Shown here piece after piece: positions 17,597 through 26,077 of a DNA stretch of 64,000 bases. Numbering within the stretch: position 1 is the stretch's first letter; every line of letters starts with the position of its first letter. Source of the stretch: Coraliomargarita sp. (GTDB lineage Bacteria; Verrucomicrobiota; Verrucomicrobiia; Opitutales; UBA953); assembly GCA_024638885.1 (NCBI GenBank), contig JAHEJL010000001.1, positions 521,001-585,000 of the forward strand. The letters are read 5' to 3'. The notes beneath the pieces were generated by a model, which did no database searches, was not told the DNA's origin, and saw only the letters and a program-made list of their open reading frames with translations. The position numbers and the translations under genes are program-made.

Positions 17597-18391
17597 ATGG
17601 AACTCCGCGACGCCCATTGCCATTACCAGTTCGCCGAGGTGCCTTACGCCGCGGTCGAGCAGGCCCGGGCGGACGGCGTGGGCCAGGCGATGATCAACGG
17701 CAGCGCGCCGGCGGACTGGGAGGACGTGGCGGCCCTCGGCCGACGCGACCCGCGCAACCGCGTCTCGTTCGGCCTGCACCCGTGGGATGTCCCGACCGCG
17801 CCCGCGGGCTGGGCTGAGACGTTACGGAGCTATCTCCTCGCGCATCCGACGGCCGGCGTCGGCGAGATGGGCCTCGACCGTTGGGTGAAGGACTTCGACC
17901 CCGTCGCGCAGGAAGCCGCCTTCCGCACGCAGCTCGCGCTCGCCGTCGAACTCGACCGCGCGCTCACCATCCATTGCGTCAAGGCCATCGGGCCGCTGAT
18001 GGACCTCGTCCGCGCCGCCGCGCTCCCGCGCCGCGGTTTCCTGCTGCACAGCTGGAACGGACCGGTCGAGCTCGTGCCGGAGCTCGCGAAGCTCGGGGCC
18101 TATTTCTCGTTCAGCGCGCACCACCTCATCCCGCGCAAGGCCGACCTGCGGGTCCAGTTCGCCGCCGCGATCCCGCGAGAGCGCATCCTTGTCGAGACCG
18201 ACGCGCCCGCCCTCTGCCCCGCGCCGGAGTTCCGGGTGCGCGAGCTGGCGCCGGCCGCCGACGGGACCGAGCAGAACCACCCGGTGAATCTCGTGCGCAT
18301 CAACGCCGAGCTCGCGCGGACCATGGGCGTCACGCCGGAGCGGTCCGCCGCGCTGACGGCCGAGAACTTCGCGCGCCTATTCGGGGCGTAG
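17597..18391 (+). CDS. TatD family metal-dependent hydrolase
   Basis: Amidohydrolase-fold protein of 264 residues; relatives are 3'-5' DNases or D-aminoacyl-tRNA deacylases. DAHCHYQ at the N-terminus gives two metal-binding histidines, followed by GLHPWDV, GEMGLDRW, TIHCVKA and ILVETDAPALCP, all canonical TatD blocks. The TGLD-type motif is changed to EMGLDR. Start ATG at 17597. The 3' end overlaps the tcdA-like gene on the other strand by 15 bp. Confidence 0.9.
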   Translation: MELRDAHCHYQFAEVPYAAVEQARADGVGQAMINGSAPADWEDVAALGRRDPRNRVSFGLHPWDVPTAPAGWAETLRSYLLAHPTAGVGEMGLDRWVKDFDPVAQEAAFRTQLALAVELDRALTIHCVKAIGPLMDLVRAAALPRRGFLLHSWNGPVELVPELAKLGAYFSFSAHHLIPRKADLRVQFAAAIPRERILVETDAPALCPAPEFRVRELAPAADGTEQNHPVNLVRINAELARTMGVTPERSAALTAENFARLFGA

Positions 18392-19159
18392 CAGCGAGAG
18401 GCGGAGCGCCTCGCCCGCGGCCGCGAGGCCGAACGCGCCGGCCACGTGGGACGCCGTACCGTAACCCCATTCGCAGTTCGGACGGAGGTCTTCGCCTTCG
18501 GGAATCTCGCCGCCGGGCAGGCCTTCGCAGTCTTCGGGCTGCGTGAACGGTTCGTCGGACCACACGCACGAGACGCCGAAGGGCGCCTTGCCGCGGGGGA
18601 AGTCGAAGTTCTGCCGCAGACGCTTGCGGACCAGCATCATCAGCGGGTCGTCGCGCGAGTCGCGCAGGTCGGTGACCTTGAGGCGCGTGCCGTCGAGGCG
18701 GCCGGCGCAGCCGCCGACCGTGACCACGGGGAGCTTGCGGTTCACCGCTTCGGCGATCAGCCCGCATTTCGGCGAGAGCGCGTCCATCGCGTCGACGACC
18801 ACGCCGTCGAAATCCGCGAGCACCTCGTGCGGGTTGAAGCGGGAGAGGAAGCGCTGGTGGAGCGTCGTGCGGATCCGCGGGTGGATGGCGCGGGCGCGTT
18901 CGGCCATCGCTTCCGTCTTCGGCTTGCCGTCGTTGCCCGCGACCGCGTGCAGCTGGCGGTTCGTGTTCGACACGCAGACCGCGTCGCCGTCGACCATCGC
19001 GAGGTGGCCGACGCCGGAGCGCGCGAGCGCCTCGACGGTCCAGGAGCCGACGCCGCCGAGGCCGACGACGAGGAAGGACGAGCGGGCCAGGCGTTCCATG
19101 CCGGCGCGCCCGTAGAGGCGGCCGATGCCGGCGAAGCGTTGGAGGTGGTCCGCGTCCAT
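18377..19159 (-). CDS. tcdA: tRNA threonylcarbamoyladenosine dehydratase (ThiF/HesA fold)
   Basis: E1-like ATP-dependent enzyme that cyclises t6A37 in tRNA; 260 residues. The nucleotide-binding motif GLGGVG lies at 33-38, and VDGDAVCVSNTNRQLHA is the adenylate and metal site. VDAMDALSPK and VTVGGCAGRLDGT also match TcdA (CsdL) rather than ThiF or MoeB. The start chosen is ATG 19159 (MDADHLQRFAGIGRLYG); an in-frame ATG nine bases upstream (19168) is possible. The longer open frame upstream reads antisense through the next gene. Confidence 0.88.
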   Translation of the reverse strand: MDADHLQRFAGIGRLYGRAGMERLARSSFLVVGLGGVGSWTVEALARSGVGHLAMVDGDAVCVSNTNRQLHAVAGNDGKPKTEAMAERARAIHPRIRTTLHQRFLSRFNPHEVLADFDGVVVDAMDALSPKCGLIAEAVNRKLPVVTVGGCAGRLDGTRLKVTDLRDSRDDPLMMLVRKRLRQNFDFPRGKAPFGVSCVWSDEPFTQPEDCEGLPGGEIPEGEDLRPNCEWGYGTASHVAGAFGLAAAGEALRLSLLRPE

Positions 19160-19253
19160 GGTCACCATCAAGTCGGTAAGCGGCTTCCCTCCAAGGAACA
19201 AACGCTTTCCTCCGGGCTTGAAGGCGAGGTCCGCCCGGACATCCTCGGCGGGG

Positions 19254-19757
19254 ATGTCGTCCGCCGAGTCTCCTTCGCCCGCCGCGATCCTGCGCGCCCC
19301 GGCCCAGCCCCTCTGGCTCGCCGTGGCCCAGCGCCTCGGCCTCGGCCTCGGCTTCGGCCTGCTCGTCGCCCTGGTCTTCGTCGTGCTCGACCATCGCAAA
19401 GCCAACTCGGTCGTCGACGTGTGCGTCGAGGCCCGCTCCGTGCTCCTGTATTACAAGGCCGAGAAGGACGTCTGGCCGAAGGATTTCGACCTCGCCGCGC
19501 CCGGCGAGCCGTTCGCCGGTTTCAAGCTCGGCGCCTTGGCCGCCGCCGTCGCCAAGTGCGAGGTACCCGGCAAGTGGACCTTCGCGGCGAAGTCCGCCGC
19601 GGGCTTCCCGGCGGTCGTCTTCACGCCCGCCGAACCCGGCCGCTCCTACGAGCGCGTGTTCACCGTGGCGGACGGCTGGTTCGACGACGGGCGCGCCGAC
19701 GCCGGCGAGCTCCGCGTGGGCGAGACCGCCGCGTACCTCAGGCTGTCGGGCGAGTGA
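19254..19757 (+). CDS. Small membrane protein of unknown function
   Basis: A 167-residue protein, divergent from tcdA (94-bp gap). After a short N-terminus it has one hydrophobic helix (LGLGLGFGLLVALVFVVL), then a charged helical stretch and LLYYKAEKDVWPKDFDLAAP. A helix followed by a YY...WP segment is reminiscent of pseudopilins and minor pilins, but no prepilin cleavage motif is seen, so this is only a resemblance. Start ATG 19254 is an estimate. The 3' end overlaps prfA tail-to-tail by 20 bp. Confidence 0.55.
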   Translation: MSSAESPSPAAILRAPAQPLWLAVAQRLGLGLGFGLLVALVFVVLDHRKANSVVDVCVEARSVLLYYKAEKDVWPKDFDLAAPGEPFAGFKLGALAAAVAKCEVPGKWTFAAKSAAGFPAVVFTPAEPGRSYERVFTVADGWFDDGRADAGELRVGETAAYLRLSGE

Positions 19758-20829
19758 TCGCCTCGGCGCGTTCGCGCAGGTCGGCCTCGAAGAGCGCGTC
19801 CACCAGCTGGTCGAGGTTGCCTTCGAGCACCTGCTCGATGCCGTGCACCGTCAGGTCGATGCGGTGGTCCGTGATGCGGTTCTGCGGGAAGTTGTAGGTG
19901 CGGATGCGCTCGGAGCGGTCGCCGGAGCCCACCTGCGTCTTGCGCGCGTCGGCGCGGGCCTCGCGTTCCTTGGCGCGGGTCATGTCGAGGAGGCGGGAGC
20001 GGAGCACGCGCAGGGCCTTCTGGCGGTTGCGCAGCTGGGAGCGTTCGTCGGCGCAGTAGACCATGAGCCCCGTCGGCTTATGGATGATCTGGACGGCCGA
20101 TTCGGTCTTGTTGACGTGCTGGCCGCCGGCGCCGCTCGCGCGGGCGACGGACATGTCGAGGTCCTCGGGCTTGAGCACGACCTCGGCCTCCTCGGCTTCG
20201 GGGAGGACCGCGACCGTGGCGGCGGAGGTGTGGACGCGGCCGGAGGCCTCGGTGGCGGGCACGCGCTGGACGCGGTGGACGCCGGCCTCGTGGCGGAGGA
20301 GGGCGGTGGCGCCTTCGCCCTCGACGAGCAGGACCGCGTCGCGGACGCCGCCCAGGTCGGAGTGGGAGAGGGACATCAGCTCGTGCTTCCAGCCCTTCTT
20401 CTCGGCGAAGCGGGTGTAGGCGCGGAGCAGCTCGCCGGCGAAGAGGGAGGCCTCCTCGCCGCCGGTGCCGGCACGGATTTCTACAAGAGCATTACGAGAA
20501 TCGTCGGGATTCGGGGGGATGATGGCCCGAATCAGCTGTTCGCGGGCCGTCTCGACGGCGGGTTCGAGGCGCAGGATCTCGTCGGCGGCCATCGCGCGGA
20601 TCTCCGGATCGGCCTCGCCGGCGAGGGCGCGGGCCTCCGCGAGCTCCTTTTCCAGGCCCACCAGCACGTCGTCGGCCTTCACGGCCTTGGAGGTGAAGCG
20701 GAGCTCGGCGCCGAGGGCGGCGGCCCGGCGGTTGTCGGCGAAGGTGGCGGGGTCGGCCAGCAGCCCTTCGAGTTCGGCCAGGCGGCGGCGGAAGCCGGTC
20801 AGGTCGGGGCGGAGGGGGTTGGCGGACAT
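19738..20829 (-). CDS. prfA: Peptide chain release factor 1
   Basis: Class I release factor that reads UAA and UAG at the ribosomal A site and triggers peptide release; 363 residues. The stop-codon anticodon motif is PAT at 191-193, the PxT form of RF1 rather than the SPF form of RF2. GGQ at 235-237 is the catalytic tripeptide whose glutamine is usually methylated. EIRAGTGGEEASLF precedes these as expected. The methyltransferase gene prmC, a frequent neighbour, is not adjacent. Start ATG 20829 gives MSANPLRPDLTGF. Confidence 0.96.
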   Translation of the reverse strand: MSANPLRPDLTGFRRRLAELEGLLADPATFADNRRAAALGAELRFTSKAVKADDVLVGLEKELAEARALAGEADPEIRAMAADEILRLEPAVETAREQLIRAIIPPNPDDSRNALVEIRAGTGGEEASLFAGELLRAYTRFAEKKGWKHELMSLSHSDLGGVRDAVLLVEGEGATALLRHEAGVHRVQRVPATEASGRVHTSAATVAVLPEAEEAEVVLKPEDLDMSVARASGAGGQHVNKTESAVQIIHKPTGLMVYCADERSQLRNRQKALRVLRSRLLDMTRAKEREARADARKTQVGSGDRSERIRTYNFPQNRITDHRIDLTVHGIEQVLEGNLDQLVDALFEADLRERAEAITRPTA

Positions 20830-20936
20830 CGGGAAAGGAGGTTAATCGGGCTTGGACAGGCGAGGCCCGTTCGTTATTCAATGGAGTGCGGCAGGCCCCT
20901 GCCGCAAGCCCGACCTTCATCCCTTTTCCGACCGAT

Positions 20937-21965
20937 ATGCAGCCCAAGGAACCCGCGCTCCGCGGCACCCACGTCCTCACCTGTGTGTGGGACTTCGACA
21001 AGACCCTCTGCCCGGGCTACATGCAGACCCCGCTCTTCAAGGCCTTCGGGATCGACGAGGAGCAGTTCTGGAAGGAGACGAACCAGCTGCCGGCCCTCTA
21101 CGCCCGCAAGGGCATCCGCACGCCCAAGGACTCCGTCTACCTCAACCACCTGCTCAGCTACGTGAAGTCCGGCCTCATGAAGGGCCTGACCAACGCCCGC
21201 CTCCGCGAGCTGGGCGCCGAGATCGCGCTCTGCCCGGGCCTCCCGCAGTTCTTCCCCGCGCTCAAGGAGCACGTCCGCGAGCTCGGCCGGAAGCATAACG
21301 TCGAGGTCGTCCTCGAGCATTACGTCATCAGCACCGGCCTGGCCGAGATGATCCGCGGCACCTCCCTCGCCGCGCATTGCGACGGCATCTACGGCTGCGA
21401 GTTCCTCGAGCACCCGCTCCCGCCGCACTTCACCAAGCAGGACGAGCTCTCGCTGGACCTGCCGACCGAGATCACGCAGGTCGCCGCGATGGTCGACAAC
21501 ACCATCAAGACCCGCTTCCTCTTCGAGATCAACAAGGGCTCGAACAAGAACGCCGACATCGACGTCAACGCCGTCGTCCGCCCCGAGGACCGCCGCGTGC
21601 CGTTCGAGAACATGATCTACGTCGCCGACGGCCCCAGCGACGTCCCGGTCTTCTCCCTCCTCCGCAAGAACGGCGGCAAGGCCTTCGCGGTCTACGTGCC
21701 CGAGAGCGAGGCCGAGTTCGCCCAGAACGACGCGCTCCTCCAGGCCGGCCGCGTCCACGGCTACGGCCCGTGCGACTACTCCGCCGCCTCCTTCACGCCC
21801 AAGTGGATCCGCCACGCCCTCGCGGGCATGGTCGAACGCCTCGCGCAGGAACGCACCCGCGCCCTCGCGGCCCGCGTCACCCGCCCGCCCCGCCATCTGC
21901 ACGCCGATCCCACGCCGCCCGGCGCCGCGGACGCCGCCTCGCAGGGAACCCTCTTCGGCGAATAA
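20937..21965 (+). CDS. HAD superfamily hydrolase
   Basis: A 342-residue haloacid-dehalogenase-fold protein. Motif I is DFDKTL at 19-24, with the nucleophile D19 and acid D21. YVADGPSDVPVFSLL, near residue 223, supplies motif IV aspartates. The long insert between them is an unusual cap. The protein is probably a phosphatase of unknown substrate. The start at 20937 gives MQPKEPALRG. Its stop is 2 bp from ftsK, so the two are likely co-transcribed. Confidence 0.8.
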   Translation: MQPKEPALRGTHVLTCVWDFDKTLCPGYMQTPLFKAFGIDEEQFWKETNQLPALYARKGIRTPKDSVYLNHLLSYVKSGLMKGLTNARLRELGAEIALCPGLPQFFPALKEHVRELGRKHNVEVVLEHYVISTGLAEMIRGTSLAAHCDGIYGCEFLEHPLPPHFTKQDELSLDLPTEITQVAAMVDNTIKTRFLFEINKGSNKNADIDVNAVVRPEDRRVPFENMIYVADGPSDVPVFSLLRKNGGKAFAVYVPESEAEFAQNDALLQAGRVHGYGPCDYSAASFTPKWIRHALAGMVERLAQERTRALAARVTRPPRHLHADPTPPGAADAASQGTLFGE

Positions 21966-21967
21966 TC

Positions 21968-24556
21968 ATGCCCGCTCCCGCCCGCAAACGCTCCGCCACG
22001 CTCGCCACCCCGGCGAGCGAGAGCAAACCCATCCTCGCCCTCGTGCTCGCCCTCGTCGGCGCGTACATGCTCGTCGCCATGATCACGCACGCCGGCAACG
22101 ACGTCAGCTGGCTGGCGCCCGACACCACCACCGCCAAGCCGACGGACAACTATTGCGGCATCCTCGGCGCCAGCATCGCCGTCGTGCTCTTCAGCCTCTT
22201 CGGGTACGCCGGCTTCCTCGTCCCGTTCTTCATCCTCGCGGCGGCCTGGTTCGCGCTCAACCAGCGCGCCCACACGCTCTGGCCGGTCAAGGTCACGCTG
22301 ATGATCATGTGCATCGTGCTGTTCACGCCGATCCTGACGCTCTGGCTGGGCACGTCGACGGACGCCGCGGCGGCGTTCGACCCCAAGGGCCCTGGCGGCG
22401 TGCTCGGCAACATGCTTTATACGTCGGTCTTCCAGCCATACCTGGATTACGGCACCTGGATCCTCGTCTTCCCTTACGGCTTCTGCCTCCTCGGCGCGCT
22501 CGCCGACGACCCGAAGGCCACGCTCGCCTCCTGGATCGCCGAGATGCGCGACGGCATGGGCGCCTGGAACGCCGAACGTAAGGCCGCCGCCGCCAAGGCC
22601 GCGGAGGAGCAGCGCCGGCGCGACCTCGCCGCCGCCGAGCTCCGTCGCAAGCAGCAGGAAGTCGTGGGCGCCGCCATCGCGGTGCCGCAGCCGAAGGAGA
22701 CCCCGAAGGCCGCGACGAAGTCCGTCCCCGTCGAGGTCGACATCCCGCACGAAGGTCCGGCCGAAGACGAAGACGTCGGCCCCGACCTCGTCGAGCCCGA
22801 TAAGGTCACCATTTCCTCCGACGCCCCGAAGGTCGAGAAGGCCAAGCCCGAGAAGCCGAAGGCGGTCGTCGAAGAAGACGACGAAGAGGAGGAAGAGGAA
22901 GAAGCCGCGAAGCCTACGCGCAAGCAGCCCGAACCGCTCGGCCCCAACGCCGGCAAGGTGCTCGTCGTCCAGCCCGACAAGATCGAGAAGGCCCGCGCCA
23001 GCCAGGTCATCAAGAAGCGCGGCGACTACGTCTTCCCCGAGATCAAGATGCTCAACGAGCCGGCCGACGGCTCCAAGGCCGCGCCCGAGGACTTCCGTAA
23101 GCGCGCCGCCGACCTCATCGAGACCCTGAAGCAGTTCAAGGTCGACTGCGTGCCGGTCGACCCCGCCAACGGCGTCGACGTCGGCATCCAGCAGGGTCCG
23201 TCGATCACCCGCTACGAGATCAAGCCCGCCCCGGGCGTCCGCGTGGAGAAGATCTCCAACCTCTCGAACAACATCGCGATGAACCTCGAGGCCGAGGCCG
23301 TGCGCATCCTGGCGCCCGTCCCGGGCAAGGGCACCGTCGGCATCGAGATCCCGAACAAGAGCCGCAAGGACGTGCTCCTGCGCGAGATCATCGAATCCAA
23401 GGCCTGGGCCGAGGCCGCCATGGAGCTCCCCGTCGTGCTCGGCGTGGACAGCGTCACGAACAAGCCCGTCATCCAGGACCTCGCGAAGATGCCGCACGCG
23501 CTCATCGCCGGCGCCACCGGCCAGGGCAAGTCCGTCTGCATCAACGCGATCATCGTCTCGCTCCTCTACCGCTGCACGCCGCAGGACCTGCGCTTCATCA
23601 TGGTCGACCCCAAGGTCGTCGAGCTGCAGATCTACAACAACCTCCCGCACCTGCTCATCCCGGTCGAGACCGACCCCAAGCGCGTGCCCGCCGCCCTCAA
23701 GTGGCTCATCGCGGAGATGTCGCAGCGCTACAAGATCTTCGCCAAGGTCGGCGTGAAGAACATCACCGGCTTCAACGCCAAGATCGCCAAGGAAGCCGGC
23801 GCGCCCAAGCAGGAGGAGCTCGCGCTCAGCCCCGAGGAGCAGGCCGCCGCGGCCGAAGCCGCGGAGACGGTCATCGACGACGGCATCCGCGTCCCGAACG
23901 AGAAGCTGCCCTACATCGTCTGCATCATCGACGAGATGGCGGACCTCATGATGGTCGCCGCGCAGGACATCGAGACCTCGGTCGCGCGCATCGCCCAGCT
24001 GGCCCGCGCCGCCGGCATCCACCTCGTGCTCGCCACGCAGCGCCCGTCGACCGACGTCATCACCGGCCTCATCAAGGCCAACCTCCCCACGCGCATCGGC
24101 TTCAAGGTCTCCTCGCAGATCGATTCGCGCACCATCCTCGACCGCGGCGGCGCCGAGACGCTCGTCGGCCGCGGCGACATGCTCTTCGTGCCTCCGGGCA
24201 GCGCCACGCTCAACCGCGTGCAGGGCGCCTTCGTCGGCGAGCAGGAAGTCGCGGCGATCGTCGAGTTCCTCGCCGAGAAGAACGGCAAGCCGGAGTTCGC
24301 CCAGGACGTCATCAAGGCGATCAAGGACGGCGCCGAGGGCGGCGAAGAGGGCGAAGAGGGCGAGGAAGGCGAAGACCCGCTCGTCGCCCAGAGCTGGGCC
24401 ATCATCAAGGAGACGCGTCGCGCGTCGGTCTCGATGCTCCAGCGCCGCCTCAAGCTCGGCTACAACCGCGCGGCCCGCATCATGGACATCCTCCACGACA
24501 AGGGCTACGTCGGTCCCGAGAACGGCTCGAGCCCGCGCGAGATCCTCGTCGACTAG
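21968..24556 (+). CDS. ftsK: DNA translocase FtsK
   Basis: Septum-located dsDNA pump that segregates chromosome termini at division; 862 residues. About four membrane helices fill the first 160 residues, followed by an Ala/Lys/Glu-rich linker with a run of glutamates (about 300-312). The motor has Walker A GATGQGKS at 515-522, IIDEMADLMMV as Walker B and LATQRPSTDVITG. The C-terminal winged-helix gamma domain (MLQRRLKLGYNRAARIMD) would recognise KOPS-type sites. The start at 21968 gives MPAPARKRSAT. The linker is shorter than in E. coli, nearer the SpoIIIE type. Confidence 0.95.
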   Translation: MPAPARKRSATLATPASESKPILALVLALVGAYMLVAMITHAGNDVSWLAPDTTTAKPTDNYCGILGASIAVVLFSLFGYAGFLVPFFILAAAWFALNQRAHTLWPVKVTLMIMCIVLFTPILTLWLGTSTDAAAAFDPKGPGGVLGNMLYTSVFQPYLDYGTWILVFPYGFCLLGALADDPKATLASWIAEMRDGMGAWNAERKAAAAKAAEEQRRRDLAAAELRRKQQEVVGAAIAVPQPKETPKAATKSVPVEVDIPHEGPAEDEDVGPDLVEPDKVTISSDAPKVEKAKPEKPKAVVEEDDEEEEEEEAAKPTRKQPEPLGPNAGKVLVVQPDKIEKARASQVIKKRGDYVFPEIKMLNEPADGSKAAPEDFRKRAADLIETLKQFKVDCVPVDPANGVDVGIQQGPSITRYEIKPAPGVRVEKISNLSNNIAMNLEAEAVRILAPVPGKGTVGIEIPNKSRKDVLLREIIESKAWAEAAMELPVVLGVDSVTNKPVIQDLAKMPHALIAGATGQGKSVCINAIIVSLLYRCTPQDLRFIMVDPKVVELQIYNNLPHLLIPVETDPKRVPAALKWLIAEMSQRYKIFAKVGVKNITGFNAKIAKEAGAPKQEELALSPEEQAAAAEAAETVIDDGIRVPNEKLPYIVCIIDEMADLMMVAAQDIETSVARIAQLARAAGIHLVLATQRPSTDVITGLIKANLPTRIGFKVSSQIDSRTILDRGGAETLVGRGDMLFVPPGSATLNRVQGAFVGEQEVAAIVEFLAEKNGKPEFAQDVIKAIKDGAEGGEEGEEGEEGEDPLVAQSWAIIKETRRASVSMLQRRLKLGYNRAARIMDILHDKGYVGPENGSSPREILVD

Positions 24557-24574
24557 GCGGACGCCTCAGCGACG

Positions 24575-24606
24575 AAGAAGGCCGGACGTTCGTCCGGCCT
24601 TCTTTA
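24575..24606 (+). terminator. Rho-independent terminator of ftsK
   Basis: A 14-bp perfect inverted repeat AAGAAGGCCGGACG/CGTCCGGCCTTCTT with a very short loop, ending in T residues, 19 bp after the ftsK stop. Confidence 0.88.
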
Positions 24607-24637
24607 TGTCGGGCTCCTGGTCTCAGTTCGTGACAAG

Positions 24638-24753
24638 GTAGGGCGGCCATTGCCATGGCCGCCGTTCGCAGAATCGCGTACGCTAAGCCGGGCAGGGTCT
24701 CCGGCTATGAGATGTCCGTGCTCCCACGGACGTGATGGCAATCACGTCCCTAC
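24638..24753. repeat. REP/BIME-like GTAG hairpin pair (copy D)
   Basis: Left hairpin: GTAGGG then arms CGGCCAT/ATGGCCG with loop TGCC (24644-24661) and CCGTTCG. Right hairpin inverted: arms ACGTGAT/ATCACGT with loop GGCA (24730-24747), then CCCTAC. It lies between the ftsK terminator and the convergent small secreted-protein gene. The larger GAGGCYCGG arms are absent here. Confidence 0.78.
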
Positions 24754-24775
24754 CTCAGGCGGAACCCTGTCCCGC

Positions 24776-25003
24776 TCACTTCGCCTTCTTCTTTTTCTCC
24801 TTCGGCGCGGGCTGCTTCTTCTCCGGGGCGGGGATGCTGGGCTCCGGGGTCGGCTTGGTCGGGTCGACGGTCGGGGCGGGCGCGTTCGGGTCGTAGAAAG
24901 GCTTCGGCTCCGGCGCGGCCGGGGCGGGCGTCGCTTCCTTGGCGGGTTCCGCGGCGACGGCGAGGCCGGCGGCGAAGAGGAGGGCGAGGAGGGGCGTCTT
25001 CAT
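24776..25003 (-). CDS. Small secreted proline/lysine-rich protein
   Basis: A 75-residue protein with signal peptide MKTPLLALLFAAGLAVAA, then a low-complexity tail rich in Pro, Glu and Lys ending KEKKKKAK. There is no recognisable domain. The leader is strikingly like that of the neighbour at 25106-25606 (MKTSLLALLAAAALASAA), so both may be members of one short exported family. Function unknown. The start at 25003 is fixed by the signal peptide. Confidence 0.65.
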   Translation of the reverse strand: MKTPLLALLFAAGLAVAAEPAKEATPAPAAPEPKPFYDPNAPAPTVDPTKPTPEPSIPAPEKKQPAPKEKKKKAK

Positions 25004-25062
25004 GGGGTTGAGGATGATACAGCGGAAGGGCGGGGAAGTTTCAAGCGTCGCGGCAGGGCATG

Positions 25063-25086
25063 AAAAAGCCCCGTCATCCGGGGCTT
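25063..25086 (-). terminator. Rho-independent terminator
   Basis: An 8-bp stem AAGCCCCG/CGGGGCTT with a five-base loop. On the minus strand it is followed by a T run, 20 bp past the stop of the 25106-25606 gene. Confidence 0.85.
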
Positions 25087-25105
25087 CGTCGGAGGCCTTC
25101 GGCCC

Positions 25106-25606
25106 TTACTGGGCCGGGGTTTCCTTGGCGGCCTTCTTGGCGGTCGGCTTGCCCGCCGGCTTCGGGGCCTCGGCTTCGGGTTTCTTCTCTTCGGCCTTCT
25201 GGTCGTCGGCTTCCTTCTTCGCCTTCTTCAGTTCTTTCGCGGCGGCGGCGCCGGCGACGACCGCGGTTTCGGCGAGCTTCGCCTTGGAGGGGGAGGCGGC
25301 CTTGTCCGTGCCGATGGCGGCGAGCTTGTCGGCTTCGGCCTGGGCGGCCTTGGCGGCTTCCATCGCGATCTGCGTGGCGGCGTCGACGGAGTCGCCGACG
25401 AGCGAGACCGGTTCGGCGAGCTTCGCGGCGGCTTCCTTCTTGGAGAGCTTCTTCTTGGGCTCGGCCTGCGGCTGGTCGAGGACGACGGTACCGGTGCTCG
25501 ACGAAGGCGTCGTCGAAGGGGTCTTCGGCGTCGTACCCTTCGGGGGCGTGTTGGCGGCCGAGGCGAGCGCGGCGGCCGCGAGCAGGGCGAGGAGGCTGGT
25601 CTTCAT
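25106..25606 (-). CDS. Secreted Ala/Lys-rich protein of unknown function
   Basis: A 166-residue exported protein. The signal peptide is followed by a Thr/Pro/Ser stretch and then a long Ala/Lys/Glu-rich helix-forming region (KKLSKKEAAAKLAEP, AMEAAKAAQAEADKLAA). The highly basic tail KPTAKKAAKETPAQ resembles histone H1-like tails in composition only. It has its own terminator at 25063. The leader resembles that of the 75-residue protein downstream. No function can be assigned; binding to polyanionic cell-wall or surface polymers would fit the charge. Confidence 0.65.
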   Translation of the reverse strand: MKTSLLALLAAAALASAANTPPKGTTPKTPSTTPSSSTGTVVLDQPQAEPKKKLSKKEAAAKLAEPVSLVGDSVDAATQIAMEAAKAAQAEADKLAAIGTDKAASPSKAKLAETAVVAGAAAAKELKKAKKEADDQKAEEKKPEAEAPKPAGKPTAKKAAKETPAQ

Positions 25607-25640
25607 GTCATGGATAATACACCACAGGGGCCCGGGAGTT

Positions 25641-26009
25641 TCAACCCCTGTCCGGCCGGAAGATGAAGAACACCGCCCCCAGGATGCAGAAAAAGGCCCA
25701 CAAGTAGTCCCATTTCCACTTCTCCCCCAGGAAGAACATCATGAAGGGCACGAAGACGAGGAGCGTCACGCATTCCTGGGTCATCTTCAGCTGGGCGCCG
25801 GTCAGGCCGCCCGCGTAGCCCAGGCGGTTCGCCGGGACCATGATCAGGTATTCCGCCAGCGCGATGGCCCAGCTGACGAGGGCCGCGGCCCACCAGGGGC
25901 TCTGCTGCATCGTGCGCAGGTGGCCATACCAGGCGAAGGTCATGAAGAGATTCGAGGCCGCCAGCATGGCGACGGTGAGCAGGGTGGTGCGGAGAAGGGC
26001 GGGTTCCAT
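25641..26009 (-). CDS. DUF486 family membrane protein
   Basis: A 122-residue integral membrane protein with four predicted helices. The stretch SNLFMTFAWYGHL near the N-terminus and FMMFFLGEKWKWDYLWAF near the C-terminus match the DUF486 family, which is related to small drug/metabolite transporters. Substrate unknown. The start ATG at 26009 gives MEPALLRTTLL; the frame extends 18 codons upstream without a good start. It is divergent from the carbonic anhydrase gene (68-bp gap), where shared promoters are likely. Confidence 0.85.
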   Translation of the reverse strand: MEPALLRTTLLTVAMLAASNLFMTFAWYGHLRTMQQSPWWAAALVSWAIALAEYLIMVPANRLGYAGGLTGAQLKMTQECVTLLVFVPFMMFFLGEKWKWDYLWAFFCILGAVFFIFRPDRG

Positions 26010-26077
26010 GCGGGTCCGGCGATTATTCCGCCTATTCGCTTGCGGCCTCAAGTTTATCCCCAATGTAAGTGCCTTCG

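Noticed and set aside
22861..22915. Glu/Asp codon run in ftsK as a possible frameshift or repeat error
   Set aside because: The run is in frame and acidic low-complexity linkers are normal in FtsK proteins.
21776..24496. A 906-codon open frame antisense to ftsK
   Set aside because: The product is an Asp/Arg/Val/Leu-rich artefact of codon-position GC bias; FtsK on the other strand has clear motifs. The same reasoning removes the long antisense frames at 120-2066, 26679-29849, 54094-58419 and 58508-61609.
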